NCBI RefSeq assembly: GCF_029690045.1
Contig: NZ_CP121464.1
Location: 992,001-1,056,000 of the forward strand
DNA: 64,000 nt
Reading direction: 5' to 3'
From: Janthinobacterium rivuli
GTDB lineage: Bacteria; Pseudomonadota; Gammaproteobacteria; Burkholderiales; Burkholderiaceae_D
The notes below the pieces were generated by a model. It saw only the letters and a list, made by a program, of their open reading frames with translations, did not search any database and was not told the origin of the DNA. Below are positions 26,952 through 39,303 of this stretch, piece by piece; positions within the stretch are counted from its first letter, which is position 1; each line of letters opens with the position of its first letter. The position numbers and the translations under genes were made by a program.

Positions 26952-27190
26952 AAGTTTTACTCGAAAGTGCAAATGTAAGCCTCTGGGTTTAGATTTGATC
27001 TTTTAGCGATCAAAGCTGTTTCGTTCTTTAACAATCTGGAAGAAGTAAAGATTATTTATTGATCGGTTTGCCGTAAAAAGCGAATCGATGGGTAATGATT
27101 GTATGTATCAACAAACAAGCAACAACGTTGTACTTTCTTATCCCTGTAGCGCTCTTTTCGTTTGAAAGAATGAAGAGGCTAACGTTATAG
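26952..27190 (+). other. 23S leader with boxA and processing arm
   Basis: No gene is seen. GTTCTTTAACAAT at 27023-27035 is a second boxA-like element. TCTGGAAGAAGTAAAGATT (27035 onward), GGGTAATGATTGTATG and CAACGTTGTAC are arms that pair in order with the region after 23S (about 30098-30158), giving the 23S processing stem. Confidence 0.75.
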
Positions 27191-30066
<2,876 letters not shown>

Positions 30067-30202
30067 ATAACCTTAGCAGGTACAGAGGATAAGACGGTAC
30101 AACGTTGCGTGTGTGTTGATACTACTATTCATTACCCCAATCTTTGCTTCTTCCAGATTCAGGCTTTGTCGCTCCATTGAGGACAAATGCCAGTACAAGT
30201 TA

Positions 30203-30318
30203 TGCCTGATGACCATAGCAAGTTGGTCCCACCCCTTCCCATCCCGAACAGGACCGTGAAACAACTTTGCGCCGATGATAGTGCTGCAACCAGTGTGAAA
30301 GTAGGTTATCGTCAGGCT
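30203..30318 (+). rRNA. rrf: 5S ribosomal RNA, copy 1
   Basis: 116 bases. The terminal helix is formed by TGCCTGA and TCAGGCT. The body contains CCCATCCCGAACAGGACCGT and the loop E region. It is the normal distal gene of the operon, 136 bases after 23S, and is followed by a terminator at 30341. Confidence 0.95.
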
Positions 30319-30340
30319 TGTTATTCGCAGTAGAGAAAAA

Positions 30341-30368
30341 CCCCGCCAGCAATGGTGGGGTTTTTTTT
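30341..30368 (+). terminator. Intrinsic terminator after 5S copy 1
   Basis: Stem CCCCGCC / GGTGGGG with a six-base loop and eight T. It shares its flanks, AAAAACCCCGC and TTTTTTTTCGTCTG, with the terminator after 5S copy 2. Confidence 0.9.
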
Positions 30369-30402
30369 CGTCTGGTGGTTTTGTTTGACGCTGGTGGTGC
30401 TT

Positions 30403-30536
30403 GTCGGCTTACGCGCTGCGCGCTAAGCCGACCTACGGTCATGTAAAGTCCGGTAGGTCGGATTAGCGTAGCGTAATCCGACAACATTGTTGGCATTCAT
30501 GGTGATGCCGGCTTACGCGCTTGTGCGTCAAGCCGA
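30403..30536. repeat. Cluster of three REP-like palindromes
   Basis: Unit 1, 30403-30432: GTCGGCTTA pairs with TAAGCCGAC and is followed by CTACGG. Unit 2, 30457-30482, is preceded by CCGGTAG: GTCGGATTA pairs with TAATCCGAC. Unit 3, 30508-30536: CGGCTT pairs with AAGCCG. Units 1 and 2 face each other through GTAGGTCGG heads, the arrangement of a BIME. Such elements are mobilised by RAYT transposases; no such gene is in the window. No protein gene is seen in 30369-30608. Confidence 0.75.
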
Positions 30537-30549
30537 CCTGGGGTATAAT
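30521..30549 (+). promoter_or_regulatory. Candidate separate promoter for 5S copy 2
   Basis: TTGTGC (30521-30526), a 17-base spacer and consensus TATAAT (30544-30549) lie 60 bases upstream of the second 5S. The -35 lies inside REP unit 3. The -10 and discriminator TATAATTCGCCTCCTC match the main rRNA promoter at 15 of 16 bases. Confidence 0.65.
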
Positions 30550-30608
30550 TCGCCTCCTCAGATCAGATGGTTTGCTGCCCCGTTGGGAGCAGGCTGTTGA
30601 AAAAGTTA

Positions 30609-30724
30609 TGCCTGATGACCATAGCAAGTTGGTCCCACCCCTTCCCATCCCGAACAGGACCGTGAAACAACTTTGCGCCGATGATAGTGCTGCAACCAGT
30701 GTGAAAGTAGGTTATCGTCAGGCT
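30609..30724 (+). rRNA. rrf: 5S ribosomal RNA, copy 2
   Basis: 116 bases identical to copy 1, with the same AAGTTATG lead-in and TGTTAT tail. It lies beyond the terminator of copy 1, so it should depend on its own promoter at 30521-30549. A terminator follows at 30740. Confidence 0.95.
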
Positions 30725-30739
30725 TGTTATATAAAAAAA

Positions 30740-30764
30740 CCCCGCTAGGTGCGGGGTTTTTTTT
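30740..30764 (+). terminator. Intrinsic terminator after 5S copy 2
   Basis: Stem CCCCGC / GCGGGG with a five-base loop and eight T. A preceding run of A makes it also usable on the minus strand for the gene ending at 30785. Confidence 0.9.
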
Positions 30765-30784
30765 CGTCTGCAGCATTCATCGGA

Positions 30785-31129
30785 TCAGATGCCCCAGGTG
30801 ATGCTTTCATTTTCCGCCTTGGCCGAGCGCAGCATTTCCATCAAAGGGTAGGCGCGCTGCGAAAAATGCACTTTTTGCGCGCGCGCATGGGCACCCGTTT
30901 CGCCATCTTCCAGGGTTTCCGGGGTATGCACATCGTGTTCGATGTCATTTTCCGGATGCAATTTGCTTTCCGCGACTTCTTTTTCCAGCAGGGCCAGGGC
31001 ATCGCCCGCTTCGGCAGGCGTGATGACGCCGCGCGTGGGGTTTTTGTGCAGGATGTCGAGGATGCGCTGGGCATGTTCCTGGTACATCAGCACTTCTGGG
31101 GAGGATTTGGATTTGAATGAGATCAACAT
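30785..31129 (-). CDS. DUF1840 family protein
   Basis: 114 residues matching the DUF1840 family in length and pattern: MLISFKSKSSPEVLMYQEHAQRILDILHKNP at the start and AYPLMEMLRSAKAENESITWGI at the end. It is soluble and probably cytoplasmic, with a conserved central TPAEAGDALALLEKEV helix. The function is unknown; the family is frequent in betaproteobacteria. It ends facing the terminator of 5S copy 2. Confidence 0.85.
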   Translation of the reverse strand: MLISFKSKSSPEVLMYQEHAQRILDILHKNPTRGVITPAEAGDALALLEKEVAESKLHPENDIEHDVHTPETLEDGETGAHARAQKVHFSQRAYPLMEMLRSAKAENESITWGI

Positions 31130-31309
31130 AAGCGCTTTCTGAAACTTGTTGTTAGTGTCGAAACAATATCACGACTTGAAATGTCGCACAGGCCGTCCGA
31201 TTGCCCGGATTGCACATTTGCAAGCCGGATAGGTCCATCTGTTGGACAACGCACGCATTTACAAGAGCTTGCTTACCGCGACCACACCCGTTTAAGCGAG
31301 CGTTAAGTC

Positions 31310-31855
31310 TCAATCCAGTTTCACCGAGTCCATGAAGGTGTCGATGGTGTCACGCGACAGCTTGCTTTCTTCGCCGAGAATGATGATCTGGAAGATGCGT
31401 TTGTCCTGTGCCACAAAACGCCCGACCAGCAAGACGGGCTTGCCTTGCTGCATCCCCGTCGCTTCGATGCTCAGCGAGCTGCGCTGGTGTGTTCCGGCTG
31501 TCGTGCTGCTGGCCGCCGATGCCGATTTTTCGCTGCGCACGGTACCGTTGATGTTTTTCAACAGGGCCGTCTGCATGGCGGGCAGGGCCGCTTGCGCCTG
31601 TTCCGCACTGTCGAGCACGCCGCTGCCGATGGCGAAGGTATTGCCATCGACCTCGCTGGCCGTCATGGTCAGGCTGACTTTCTTGCCATCGAGATCGATC
31701 TCGCGTGTCAGCACGGCCGGCTTGCCTGGAAACAAGGCCGTGAACTGGGCGTCGGGGCTGCGATAGTCGCGCCAGTCGAATTTCGGACTGCAGGCGGACA
31801 GGATGCTGGCAGCCGCGAGCGTCGCCAGGAAGAGGGCAAGTGATGTTTTTTTCAT
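31310..31855 (-). CDS. Lipoprotein of unknown function
   Basis: 181 residues. The signal peptide MKKTSLALFLATLAAASILSAC ends in a lipobox with Cys22, so it is lipid-anchored. The mature part has a beta-rich pattern: an FTALFPGKP segment early on, and IFQIIILGEESKLS followed by a terminal DTFMDSVKLD helix. This general layout is seen in several envelope lipoproteins, but I do not recognise the function. The open frame extends upstream to 31966, overlapping comM; the start at 31855 is chosen because it begins the signal peptide. Confidence 0.7.
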   Translation of the reverse strand: MKKTSLALFLATLAAASILSACSPKFDWRDYRSPDAQFTALFPGKPAVLTREIDLDGKKVSLTMTASEVDGNTFAIGSGVLDSAEQAQAALPAMQTALLKNINGTVRSEKSASAASSTTAGTHQRSSLSIEATGMQQGKPVLLVGRFVAQDKRIFQIIILGEESKLSRDTIDTFMDSVKLD

Positions 31856-31919
31856 CAGCAGATGGTAGCAGCGCCGCCACTCACGCGCAATCGCGCACGT
31901 GTGGCGGGCACCGGCCGCC

Positions 31920-33440
31920 TTATATTTCACGCAGCACGCGCCGGTACTGGATCGCTTCGGCGACATGTGGCGGTGTGATGGCCGGGCTACCCGCCAGGTC
32001 CGCGATGCTGCGCGCCACGCGCAATACCCGGTGGTAAGTGCGCGCGGACCAGTGCAATCGCGTCATGGCGCCATGCAGCAACTGTTCGCCATGCGTTTCC
32101 AGCCGACAATGCTGTTCGATTTCCGTGTTGCTCAGCCGCTGGTTCGTTTTTCCCTGGCGTGCCAGCTGCAGGGCATAGGCTGCCGCTACCCGCGTGGCGA
32201 TGGCTTGCGTGCTTTCGCCGGCGCCGGCACGCCGCCCCAGCGCCGCGGGCGGCATGGCGGCCACTTCAATTTGCAGGTCGATACGGTCGAGCAGCGGGCC
32301 GGACAGGCGATTGTGATAACGGAGCACGGCGTCTGGCGTGCAGCGGCAACGGCCGGAAGCGTGGCCCAGATAGCCGCACGGGCAGGGATTCATGGCGGCG
32401 ATCAATTGAAAACGGGCGGGAAACTCGGCCTGGCGGGCCGCCCGTGAAATGCTGATCACACCCGATTCCATGGGCTGGCGCAAGACATCGAGCACCCGGC
32501 GCTGGAATTCGGCAATTTCGTCGAGAAACAGCACGCCGCAGTGGGCCAGCGAGATTTCGCCAGGCCGCGGCACGTTGCCGCCGCCCACCAGGGCTACGCC
32601 GGACGCCGTCTGATGCGGCGCGCGATAGGGGCGCCGTTTCCAGTGCTCCACCTTGAAGTGGCCGCCCAGCGAATGCACGGCAGCCGATTCCAGCGCCTCT
32701 TCATCGCTCATGGGCGGCAGCACGCCGGGGAAGCGGCTGGCCAGCATGGTCTTGCCTGCGCCTGGAGGGCCAATCATCAGGACGTTATGGCCGCCTGCCG
32801 CCGCCACTTCCAGCGCCCGTCGCGCTTGCTGCTGCCCTTGCACATCGGCAAAGTCGGGATAGGGAAAAGCGTGCGCCGCCAGCACGGGCTGGTGGCGTTG
32901 CAAGGCCGTCTGGCTGGCGTGCGCAGCAAAATGCGCGCAGACCTCGAGCAGGCTGTGGGCGGGATAGATGCAGGCATCGTTGACGAGAGCGGCCTCGTCC
33001 GCGTTTGCCCGCGGCAGGATGAAGGCGCGTGGTGCGCCCGACTGGCTGCGCTGCATGGCAAAGGTCATGGCCAGCGCGCCACGGATGGGACGTAGTTGTC
33101 CCGACAGCGACAGTTCACCCGCGAATTCATAGTGGTGTAATTGGTCGCCCGGCAACTGGCCGGAGGCGGCCAGGATGCCCAGCGCAATGGGCAGGTCGAA
33201 GCGGCCCGATTCCTTGGGCAGGTCGGCCGGCGCCAGATTGGCCGTGATGCGCCGCGCCGGCATCTCAAAGCCGCAGTTTTGCAACGCGGCACGCACGCGG
33301 TCGCGCGATTCTTTTACTTCCGTATCCGGCAGGCCGACAATCGTAAAGGACGGCAAACCATTGGCAAGGTGGACTTCGACACTTACCTCGGGCGCCTCCA
33401 TGCCGGACAGGGCGCGGCTTTTAAGGACTGCCAGACTCAT
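31920..33440 (-). CDS. comM: ComM/YifB family AAA+ ATPase (Mg-chelatase-like)
   Basis: 506 residues. The N-terminal S5-like/Lon-protease-like domain (VHLANGLPSFTIVGLPDTEVKESRDRVRAAL) precedes the ATPase core with Walker A GPPGAGKTMLASRFPG, Walker B VLFLDEIAEF, and a Cys-containing insert PCPCGYLG. ComM is a helicase-like branch-migration factor that extends integration of donor DNA during natural transformation in Vibrio and Haemophilus. The start at 33440 has GGGAG upstream. It lies 65 bases upstream of the lipoprotein on the same strand. Confidence 0.92.
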   Translation of the reverse strand: MSLAVLKSRALSGMEAPEVSVEVHLANGLPSFTIVGLPDTEVKESRDRVRAALQNCGFEMPARRITANLAPADLPKESGRFDLPIALGILAASGQLPGDQLHHYEFAGELSLSGQLRPIRGALAMTFAMQRSQSGAPRAFILPRANADEAALVNDACIYPAHSLLEVCAHFAAHASQTALQRHQPVLAAHAFPYPDFADVQGQQQARRALEVAAAGGHNVLMIGPPGAGKTMLASRFPGVLPPMSDEEALESAAVHSLGGHFKVEHWKRRPYRAPHQTASGVALVGGGNVPRPGEISLAHCGVLFLDEIAEFQRRVLDVLRQPMESGVISISRAARQAEFPARFQLIAAMNPCPCGYLGHASGRCRCTPDAVLRYHNRLSGPLLDRIDLQIEVAAMPPAALGRRAGAGESTQAIATRVAAAYALQLARQGKTNQRLSNTEIEQHCRLETHGEQLLHGAMTRLHWSARTYHRVLRVARSIADLAGSPAITPPHVAEAIQYRRVLREI

Positions 33441-33554
33441 CAGACTCCCCTGTAGCGCGGGCGCGGGCAGTATCAGTCTAGCGCTTGAAACGGCGTCAGG
33501 CTTGAGGTATGCCAGCAAGGCCGCCGATTACGGCGCCCTGCATGCAGCAGCGGT

Positions 33555-33803
33555 TCAGGCTTTGGGATCGTTCAGGCGCGTTTCCAGTTCGATCAGGCGC
33601 AATTCCAGTGCATCCAGCTTGGCGCGCGTCTTGGCCAGCACTTGCGCCTGGATATCGAATTCCTCGCGCGTGACCAGATCGAGGCGGGCGAAGCCCTGGG
33701 TCATCATCGATTTCACGTTTTTCTCGATATCCTTGGCCGGCGAGTTTTCGATGGCTTGATGGATCTTGCCTTGCAAGTCGTTAAAGAAGGTATTCATGTC
33801 CAT
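33555..33803 (-). CDS. ubiK: Ubiquinone biosynthesis accessory factor UbiK (BMFP domain)
   Basis: 82 residues. It is an amphipathic, coiled-coil prone protein: MNTFFNDLQGKIHQAIENSP, then LDLVTREEFDIQAQVLAKTRAKLDALELRLIELETRL. UbiK assists the Ubi complex in aerobic ubiquinone synthesis, and family members bind lipids or fuse membranes in vitro. The start at 33803 has AAGGA seven bases upstream. Its upstream region is shared with the NtrC-type site of the divergent porin-glnK-amtB operon. Confidence 0.88.
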   Translation of the reverse strand: MDMNTFFNDLQGKIHQAIENSPAKDIEKNVKSMMTQGFARLDLVTREEFDIQAQVLAKTRAKLDALELRLIELETRLNDPKA

Positions 33804-33835
33804 GGTCAGTCCTTTTATGGTGCGGCCTGTGCATC

Positions 33836-33850
33836 GCACCATTGCGGTGC
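33836..33850. promoter_or_regulatory. NtrC-type enhancer site
   Basis: GCACC-ATTGC-GGTGC is a perfect match to the NtrC palindrome GCACC-N5-GGTGC. It lies about 140 bases upstream of the sigma54 promoter, a normal enhancer distance. Confidence 0.7.
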
Positions 33851-33974
33851 ACAGCGGCGTTAATCTGGTGCGAAACTGGGCAAATTCACAATGCTTCAGC
33901 AGCCCGTACCCGCATGCCGACAGGCTTGCAGGGTATGTATGGCCGGAAACGCACCTGTCAAGGTGGCAAGTGAG

Positions 33975-33991
33975 CTGGCACGTATTCTGCT
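33975..33991 (+). promoter_or_regulatory. Sigma54 promoter of the porin-glnK-amtB operon
   Basis: CTGGCACGTATTCTGCT has the -24 GG and -12 GC exactly ten bases apart and differs from TGGCAC-N5-TTGC at one base. Expected transcription start is near 34002, about 70 bases before the porin ATG. Confidence 0.75.
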
Positions 33992-34073
33992 AAAGAAGGT
34001 ATGAACGCTTTGTGATCTCCAGCCAAGATTTTAAACCTCAACCGCTTTAAAAGTTCAATAAAAGGGAATCGCC

Positions 34074-35191
<1,118 letters not shown>

Positions 35192-35202
35192 GGGGAATAT
35201 TG

Positions 35203-36738
35203 ATGCATAAAAATATAACAAAATTGCTAGCCGGGATAGCCTGTCTGTGTGCGTTTGGCGTTGCCACGCCGAGCTTTGCCGATGCGCCCGCCAAGACGGA
35301 GGCGGCCACGACTACGGCCGTCGCGGCCCCTGCCGTCACGCCGGTGCCTGATGCAGCGCCTGCCGCCGCCGCGCCGGCTCCGGCCGCTGCCGCGCCAGCC
35401 GCCGCGCCCGTCGCCAACAAGGGCGACACCAGTTTCATGATGATCAGCACCTTGCTGGTGATCTTGATGACCATCCCCGGCCTGGCCCTGTTCTACGGCG
35501 GCCTGGTGCGCTCGAAAAACATGCTGTCGGTGCTGATGCAAGTGTTCATGGTGTTCGCGCTGGTCATCGTGCTGTGGTGTATTTACGGCTACTCGATCGC
35601 CTTCACGGAAAAAACCGCCTTCTTCGGTGGCTTCGACCGCCTGTTCCTGAACGGCATCTGGGATCCGGCCAAGGGCACGTTTGCCGCCGCCGCCACCTTC
35701 AGCAAGGGCGTCGTCATTCCCGAGTTCGTCTTCGTTGCTTTCCAGGGCACGTTTGCCGCCATCACCTGCGCACTGATCGTCGGCGCCTTTGCCGAGCGCG
35801 CCAAGTTTTCCGCCGTGCTGGCCTTCGTCGTGCTGTGGTTCACGTTCGCCTACCTGCCAGCGGCCCATATGGTGTGGTTCTGGACCGGTCCTGACCTGAT
35901 CACCAACGCCGCCACCTCGGCCAGCGAAGCCCTGAAGGCTGGCTGGATCTGGCAAAAAGGCGCGCTGGACTTCGCCGGCGGCACCGTGGTGCACATCAAC
36001 GCCGCTGTTGCCGGCCTGGCGGGCGCCATCATGATCGGCAAACGCGTCGGCTACGGCCGCGAATCGATGGCGCCGCACTCGCTGACGATGACCATGATAG
36101 GCGCATCGCTGCTGTGGGTGGGCTGGTTCGGCTTCAATGCCGGTTCCTCGCTGGAAGCGGGCGACGTGGCTGCCCTGGCCTTCGTCAACACCTTGCTGGC
36201 CACTGCCGCCGCCACCCTGTCGTGGGTGTTTGGCGAATGGATCAGCAAAGGCAAGCCTTCCATGCTCGGTGGCGCATCGGGCGCCGTGGCCGGCCTGGTG
36301 GCGATCACCCCGGCGGCCGGCTTTGTCGGCCCGATGGGCGGCCTGGTCATCGGCTTGCTGGCCGGTGTCGTCTGCCTGTGGGGCGTGAATGGCCTGAAAC
36401 GCCTGATCGGCGCCGACGATTCGCTCGACGTGTTCGGCGTGCATGGCGTGGGCGGCATCCTCGGCGCCCTGCTGACGGGTGTGTTTGCTGCGCCACAACT
36501 GGGCGGCCAGGGCGTTTTCGACTACGTCACCAACAAGATGTCGGCCGATCCGTACTCGATCGGCCACCAGGTGTGGGTGCAGGCGCAAGCGGTCGGCACC
36601 ACCATCCTCTGGTCGGCCGTGGTCTCCGTCATCGCCTATAAATTGGTCGACATCGTCATCGGCCTGCGCGTACCGGAAGAAGAAGAGCGCGAAGGCCTCG
36701 ATATCACGAGCCACGGCGAGCAAGCGTATCATGGTTAA
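35203..36738 (+). CDS. amtB: Ammonium transporter
   Basis: 511 residues. A cleavable signal peptide (MHKNITKLLAGIACLCAFG to near residue 27) is followed by an Ala/Pro-rich stretch of about 45 residues and then eleven hydrophobic segments of the Amt family. Family motifs include PGLALFYGGLVRSKNML, a pore His in YLPAAHMVWFW and the second in GVHGVGGILGALLTG. It carries ammonium across the inner membrane and is gated by GlnK. AGGGGAA lies seven bases before ATG 35203. A terminator follows at 36789. Confidence 0.95.
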   Translation: MHKNITKLLAGIACLCAFGVATPSFADAPAKTEAATTTAVAAPAVTPVPDAAPAAAAPAPAAAAPAAAPVANKGDTSFMMISTLLVILMTIPGLALFYGGLVRSKNMLSVLMQVFMVFALVIVLWCIYGYSIAFTEKTAFFGGFDRLFLNGIWDPAKGTFAAAATFSKGVVIPEFVFVAFQGTFAAITCALIVGAFAERAKFSAVLAFVVLWFTFAYLPAAHMVWFWTGPDLITNAATSASEALKAGWIWQKGALDFAGGTVVHINAAVAGLAGAIMIGKRVGYGRESMAPHSLTMTMIGASLLWVGWFGFNAGSSLEAGDVAALAFVNTLLATAAATLSWVFGEWISKGKPSMLGGASGAVAGLVAITPAAGFVGPMGGLVIGLLAGVVCLWGVNGLKRLIGADDSLDVFGVHGVGGILGALLTGVFAAPQLGGQGVFDYVTNKMSADPYSIGHQVWVQAQAVGTTILWSAVVSVIAYKLVDIVIGLRVPEEEEREGLDITSHGEQAYHG

Positions 36739-36788
36739 ATAGCAATCATCTGGCATGCCAGCGCCCCGGCGCGGCATGTCCGGTTGGA

Positions 36789-36817
36789 AAAGGCGCCTCA
36801 TTGAGGCGCCTTTTTTT
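36789..36817 (+). terminator. Intrinsic terminator after amtB
   Basis: Hairpin AAAAGGCGCCTCA / TGAGGCGCCTTTT with seven T at the 3' end. Confidence 0.9.
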
Positions 36818-36942
36818 CGTTGTGGGAATGTAAAAGGTCTTTAAAACAAGGCTTTTGCCCCGATTTGGGGTACTTACACGGTAATATAGTCGGCAGTTCT
36901 GTGTGCTTTTTTGAATACTGCACATAATTTAAGGATGTAACT

Positions 36943-38241
36943 ATGGTTCCCCATCTCGTCACGGCCCTGACCGGACCGCTGCTCGACCTCGAAAAAAAGA
37001 TTCTGGCCGCGACGCCGGCCATTGAGCGCTGGTTTCGCATGGAGTGGCAAGAGCACACGCCGCCCTTCTATTGCTCGGTAGACTTGCGCAACGCCGGCTA
37101 CAAGCTGGCGCCCGTCGATACCAATCTGTTCCCTGGCGGTTTTCATAATCTGGCCACGGAAATGCTGCCCCTGTCCGTGCAAGCGGCCATGGCCGCCATC
37201 GACAAGTATTGCCCGGACGCCCGCAACCTGCTGATCGTGCCGGAATTGCACAACACCACGCCGCAGTATCTGCAAAACGTGGCGCGCCTGATGCAGATCT
37301 TCCGCCAGACGGGACTGCACGTGCGCTTCGGCTCGTGGTCGCCCGAGATCACCCAGCCGACACCGTTGGCGTTGCCAGATGGCAACATGCTCGTCATCGA
37401 GCCGCTCGTGCGCCTGAACAATGGCCGCCGCCTGGGCTTGAAGGATTTCGACCCGTGCACGATCTTGCTGAATAACGACTTGTCGGACGGCATCCCCGAT
37501 ATCTTGCAAAATATTCATGAGCAAAGCCTGCTGCCGCCCTTGCACGCGGGCTGGGCCTTGCGTCGCAAGAGCAACCACTACACGGCCTACGATGAAGTGG
37601 TGAAAAAATTCGGCAAGATGATCGATGTCGATCCGTGGATGCTCAATCCCTTCCACGCCAAGTGCAGCGACGTCAACTTCCAGGAAGGCGAGGGCGAAGA
37701 TGCGCTGGCCGCCAGCGTCGACGTGCTGCTGGCCAAGATCCGCAAGAAATACAAGGAATACGGCATCAAGGAAAAGCCGTTCGTCATCGTCAAGCCCGAT
37801 GCGGGCACGTATGGCACCGGCATCATGACGGTGCGCGACGCCAGCGAAGTGCGCGACCTGTCGCGCAAGCAGCGCGAAAAAATGTCCATCGTCAAGGATG
37901 GCCAGCTGGTGACCGACGTGATCATCCAGGAAGGCGTGCCGACCTTTGAAAGCATCAAGGATGCCGTGGCCGAGCCCGTCGTCTACATGATCGACCGCTA
38001 TGTGGTGGGCGGCTTTTACCGCGTGCATGCGGAACGGGGCGTGGACCAGAACCTGAACGCGCCCGGTTCGCAGTACGTGCCGCTGGCGTTTGCCCAGCAG
38101 CATGCCGTGCCGGATTTGAAGGCCAAGCCGGGCACTGCCGCGCCGAACCGCTTCTATGTGTACGGCGTGGTGGCGCGCCTGGCTTTGCTGGCCGCGTCGC
38201 TGGAAATGGAGCGCACGGACCCGAATCCCGAGGTGTATTGA
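36943..38241 (+). CDS. gshA: Glutamate-cysteine ligase (betaproteobacterial type)
   Basis: 432 residues. It resembles the gshA family first defined in Acidithiobacillus (TIGR02049 type), which is unrelated in length to the E. coli enzyme. Segments such as PHLVTALTGPLLDLEKKIL at the N-terminus, LIVPELHNTTPQYLQNVARLM and FVIVKPDAGTYGTGIMTVRD with an ATP-grasp-like Lys-Pro-Asp-Ala-Gly pattern support this. It makes gamma-glutamylcysteine, the first step of glutathione synthesis. AAGGA precedes the ATG by eight bases. gshB follows after 97 bases. Confidence 0.9.
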   Translation: MVPHLVTALTGPLLDLEKKILAATPAIERWFRMEWQEHTPPFYCSVDLRNAGYKLAPVDTNLFPGGFHNLATEMLPLSVQAAMAAIDKYCPDARNLLIVPELHNTTPQYLQNVARLMQIFRQTGLHVRFGSWSPEITQPTPLALPDGNMLVIEPLVRLNNGRRLGLKDFDPCTILLNNDLSDGIPDILQNIHEQSLLPPLHAGWALRRKSNHYTAYDEVVKKFGKMIDVDPWMLNPFHAKCSDVNFQEGEGEDALAASVDVLLAKIRKKYKEYGIKEKPFVIVKPDAGTYGTGIMTVRDASEVRDLSRKQREKMSIVKDGQLVTDVIIQEGVPTFESIKDAVAEPVVYMIDRYVVGGFYRVHAERGVDQNLNAPGSQYVPLAFAQQHAVPDLKAKPGTAAPNRFYVYGVVARLALLAASLEMERTDPNPEVY

Positions 38242-38338
38242 TCCACCACGGAGGCTTGCCGGGCGCGGCGACTACCGCGCCTGGCGATCTCGGCTAGAAT
38301 CAAGCATTCCTTATCCAGGCTCCCCGATTGGACGCACC

Positions 38339-39295
38339 ATGAAAATTGCATTCCTTGCCGACCCGCTGGCAGGCTTCAAGACTTACAAAGATTCCACCTT
38401 CGCCATGATGCGCGAGGCGGCCAAACGCGGCCACGCCGTCTACGCCTTCGAACAGAAAGACATGGCGCTGGAAGAGGGCATCGTCACAGCATTGGTAAAA
38501 CATATCGAGCTGACCGGCGACGAACACGACTGGTACAAGGTGCTCTCCACCGAGGAAGTGCGCCTGTCGACTCTGGACGCCATCATCGAGCGCAAGGATC
38601 CGCCGTTCGACATGGAATACGTGTACGGCACGTATCTGCTGGAACTGGCGGAAAAGCAGGGCGCTTGCGTCTTCAACAAGCCGTCCGCCATCCGCGACAA
38701 CAATGAAAAGCTGGCCATTGCCCAGTTTTCCGAATTTACTTCGCCGACCCTGGTGACGTCGAACGAAGCGCGCCTGCGCGCCTTCCATGCCAAGCACCAG
38801 GACGTCATCTTCAAGCCGCTCGACGGCATGGGCGGCACGGGCATCTTCCGCGTCAAGGCCGATGGCCTGAACCTGGGCGCCATCATCGAGACGCTGACGG
38901 ACAACGGCGCGCAAACCATCATGGCGCAGCGCTTTATCGCCGACATCGACAAGGGCGACAAGCGCATCCTCGTCATCGGCGGCAAGCCGGTACCGTTTTC
39001 GCTGGCGCGCATTCCGCAGGCCGGCGAAGTACGCGGCAACCTGGCCGCCGGCGGCACGGGCGTGGCGCAGCCATTGACGGCGCGCGACCTGGAAATCGCA
39101 GAAAAGCTTGGGCCGATCCTGGCCGCGCGCGGCCTGATGCTGGTAGGATTGGACGTGATCGGCGACTATCTGACGGAAGTCAATGTCACCAGCCCGACCT
39201 GCTTCCAGGAAATCATGCAGCAGACGGGTTTTGACGTGGCGGCCATGTTTGTCGACGCCGTCGAGCATGGCGTTGCGCAAGCGCAGCAGCGCTAG
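38339..39295 (+). CDS. gshB: Glutathione synthetase
   Basis: 318 residues, ATP-grasp enzyme that adds glycine to gamma-glutamylcysteine. Motifs are MKIAFLADPLAGFKTYKDST at the N-terminus, VIFKPLDGMGGTGIFRV for ATP binding, KRILVIGGKPVPFSLARIP and DVIGDYLTEVNVTSPTCFQEI with the metal-binding Glu-Asn. The start at 38339 is the usual family N-terminus. The EIIA gene starts eight bases after the stop, so glutathione and PTS genes are probably one transcript. Confidence 0.95.
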   Translation: MKIAFLADPLAGFKTYKDSTFAMMREAAKRGHAVYAFEQKDMALEEGIVTALVKHIELTGDEHDWYKVLSTEEVRLSTLDAIIERKDPPFDMEYVYGTYLLELAEKQGACVFNKPSAIRDNNEKLAIAQFSEFTSPTLVTSNEARLRAFHAKHQDVIFKPLDGMGGTGIFRVKADGLNLGAIIETLTDNGAQTIMAQRFIADIDKGDKRILVIGGKPVPFSLARIPQAGEVRGNLAAGGTGVAQPLTARDLEIAEKLGPILAARGLMLVGLDVIGDYLTEVNVTSPTCFQEIMQQTGFDVAAMFVDAVEHGVAQAQQR

Positions 39296-39303
39296 AAGGT
39301 GAA

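Noticed and set aside
30203..30724. CRISPR-like array from repeated blocks
   Set aside because: The repeats are two full 5S genes and three palindromic REP units, with no regular spacers or cas genes.
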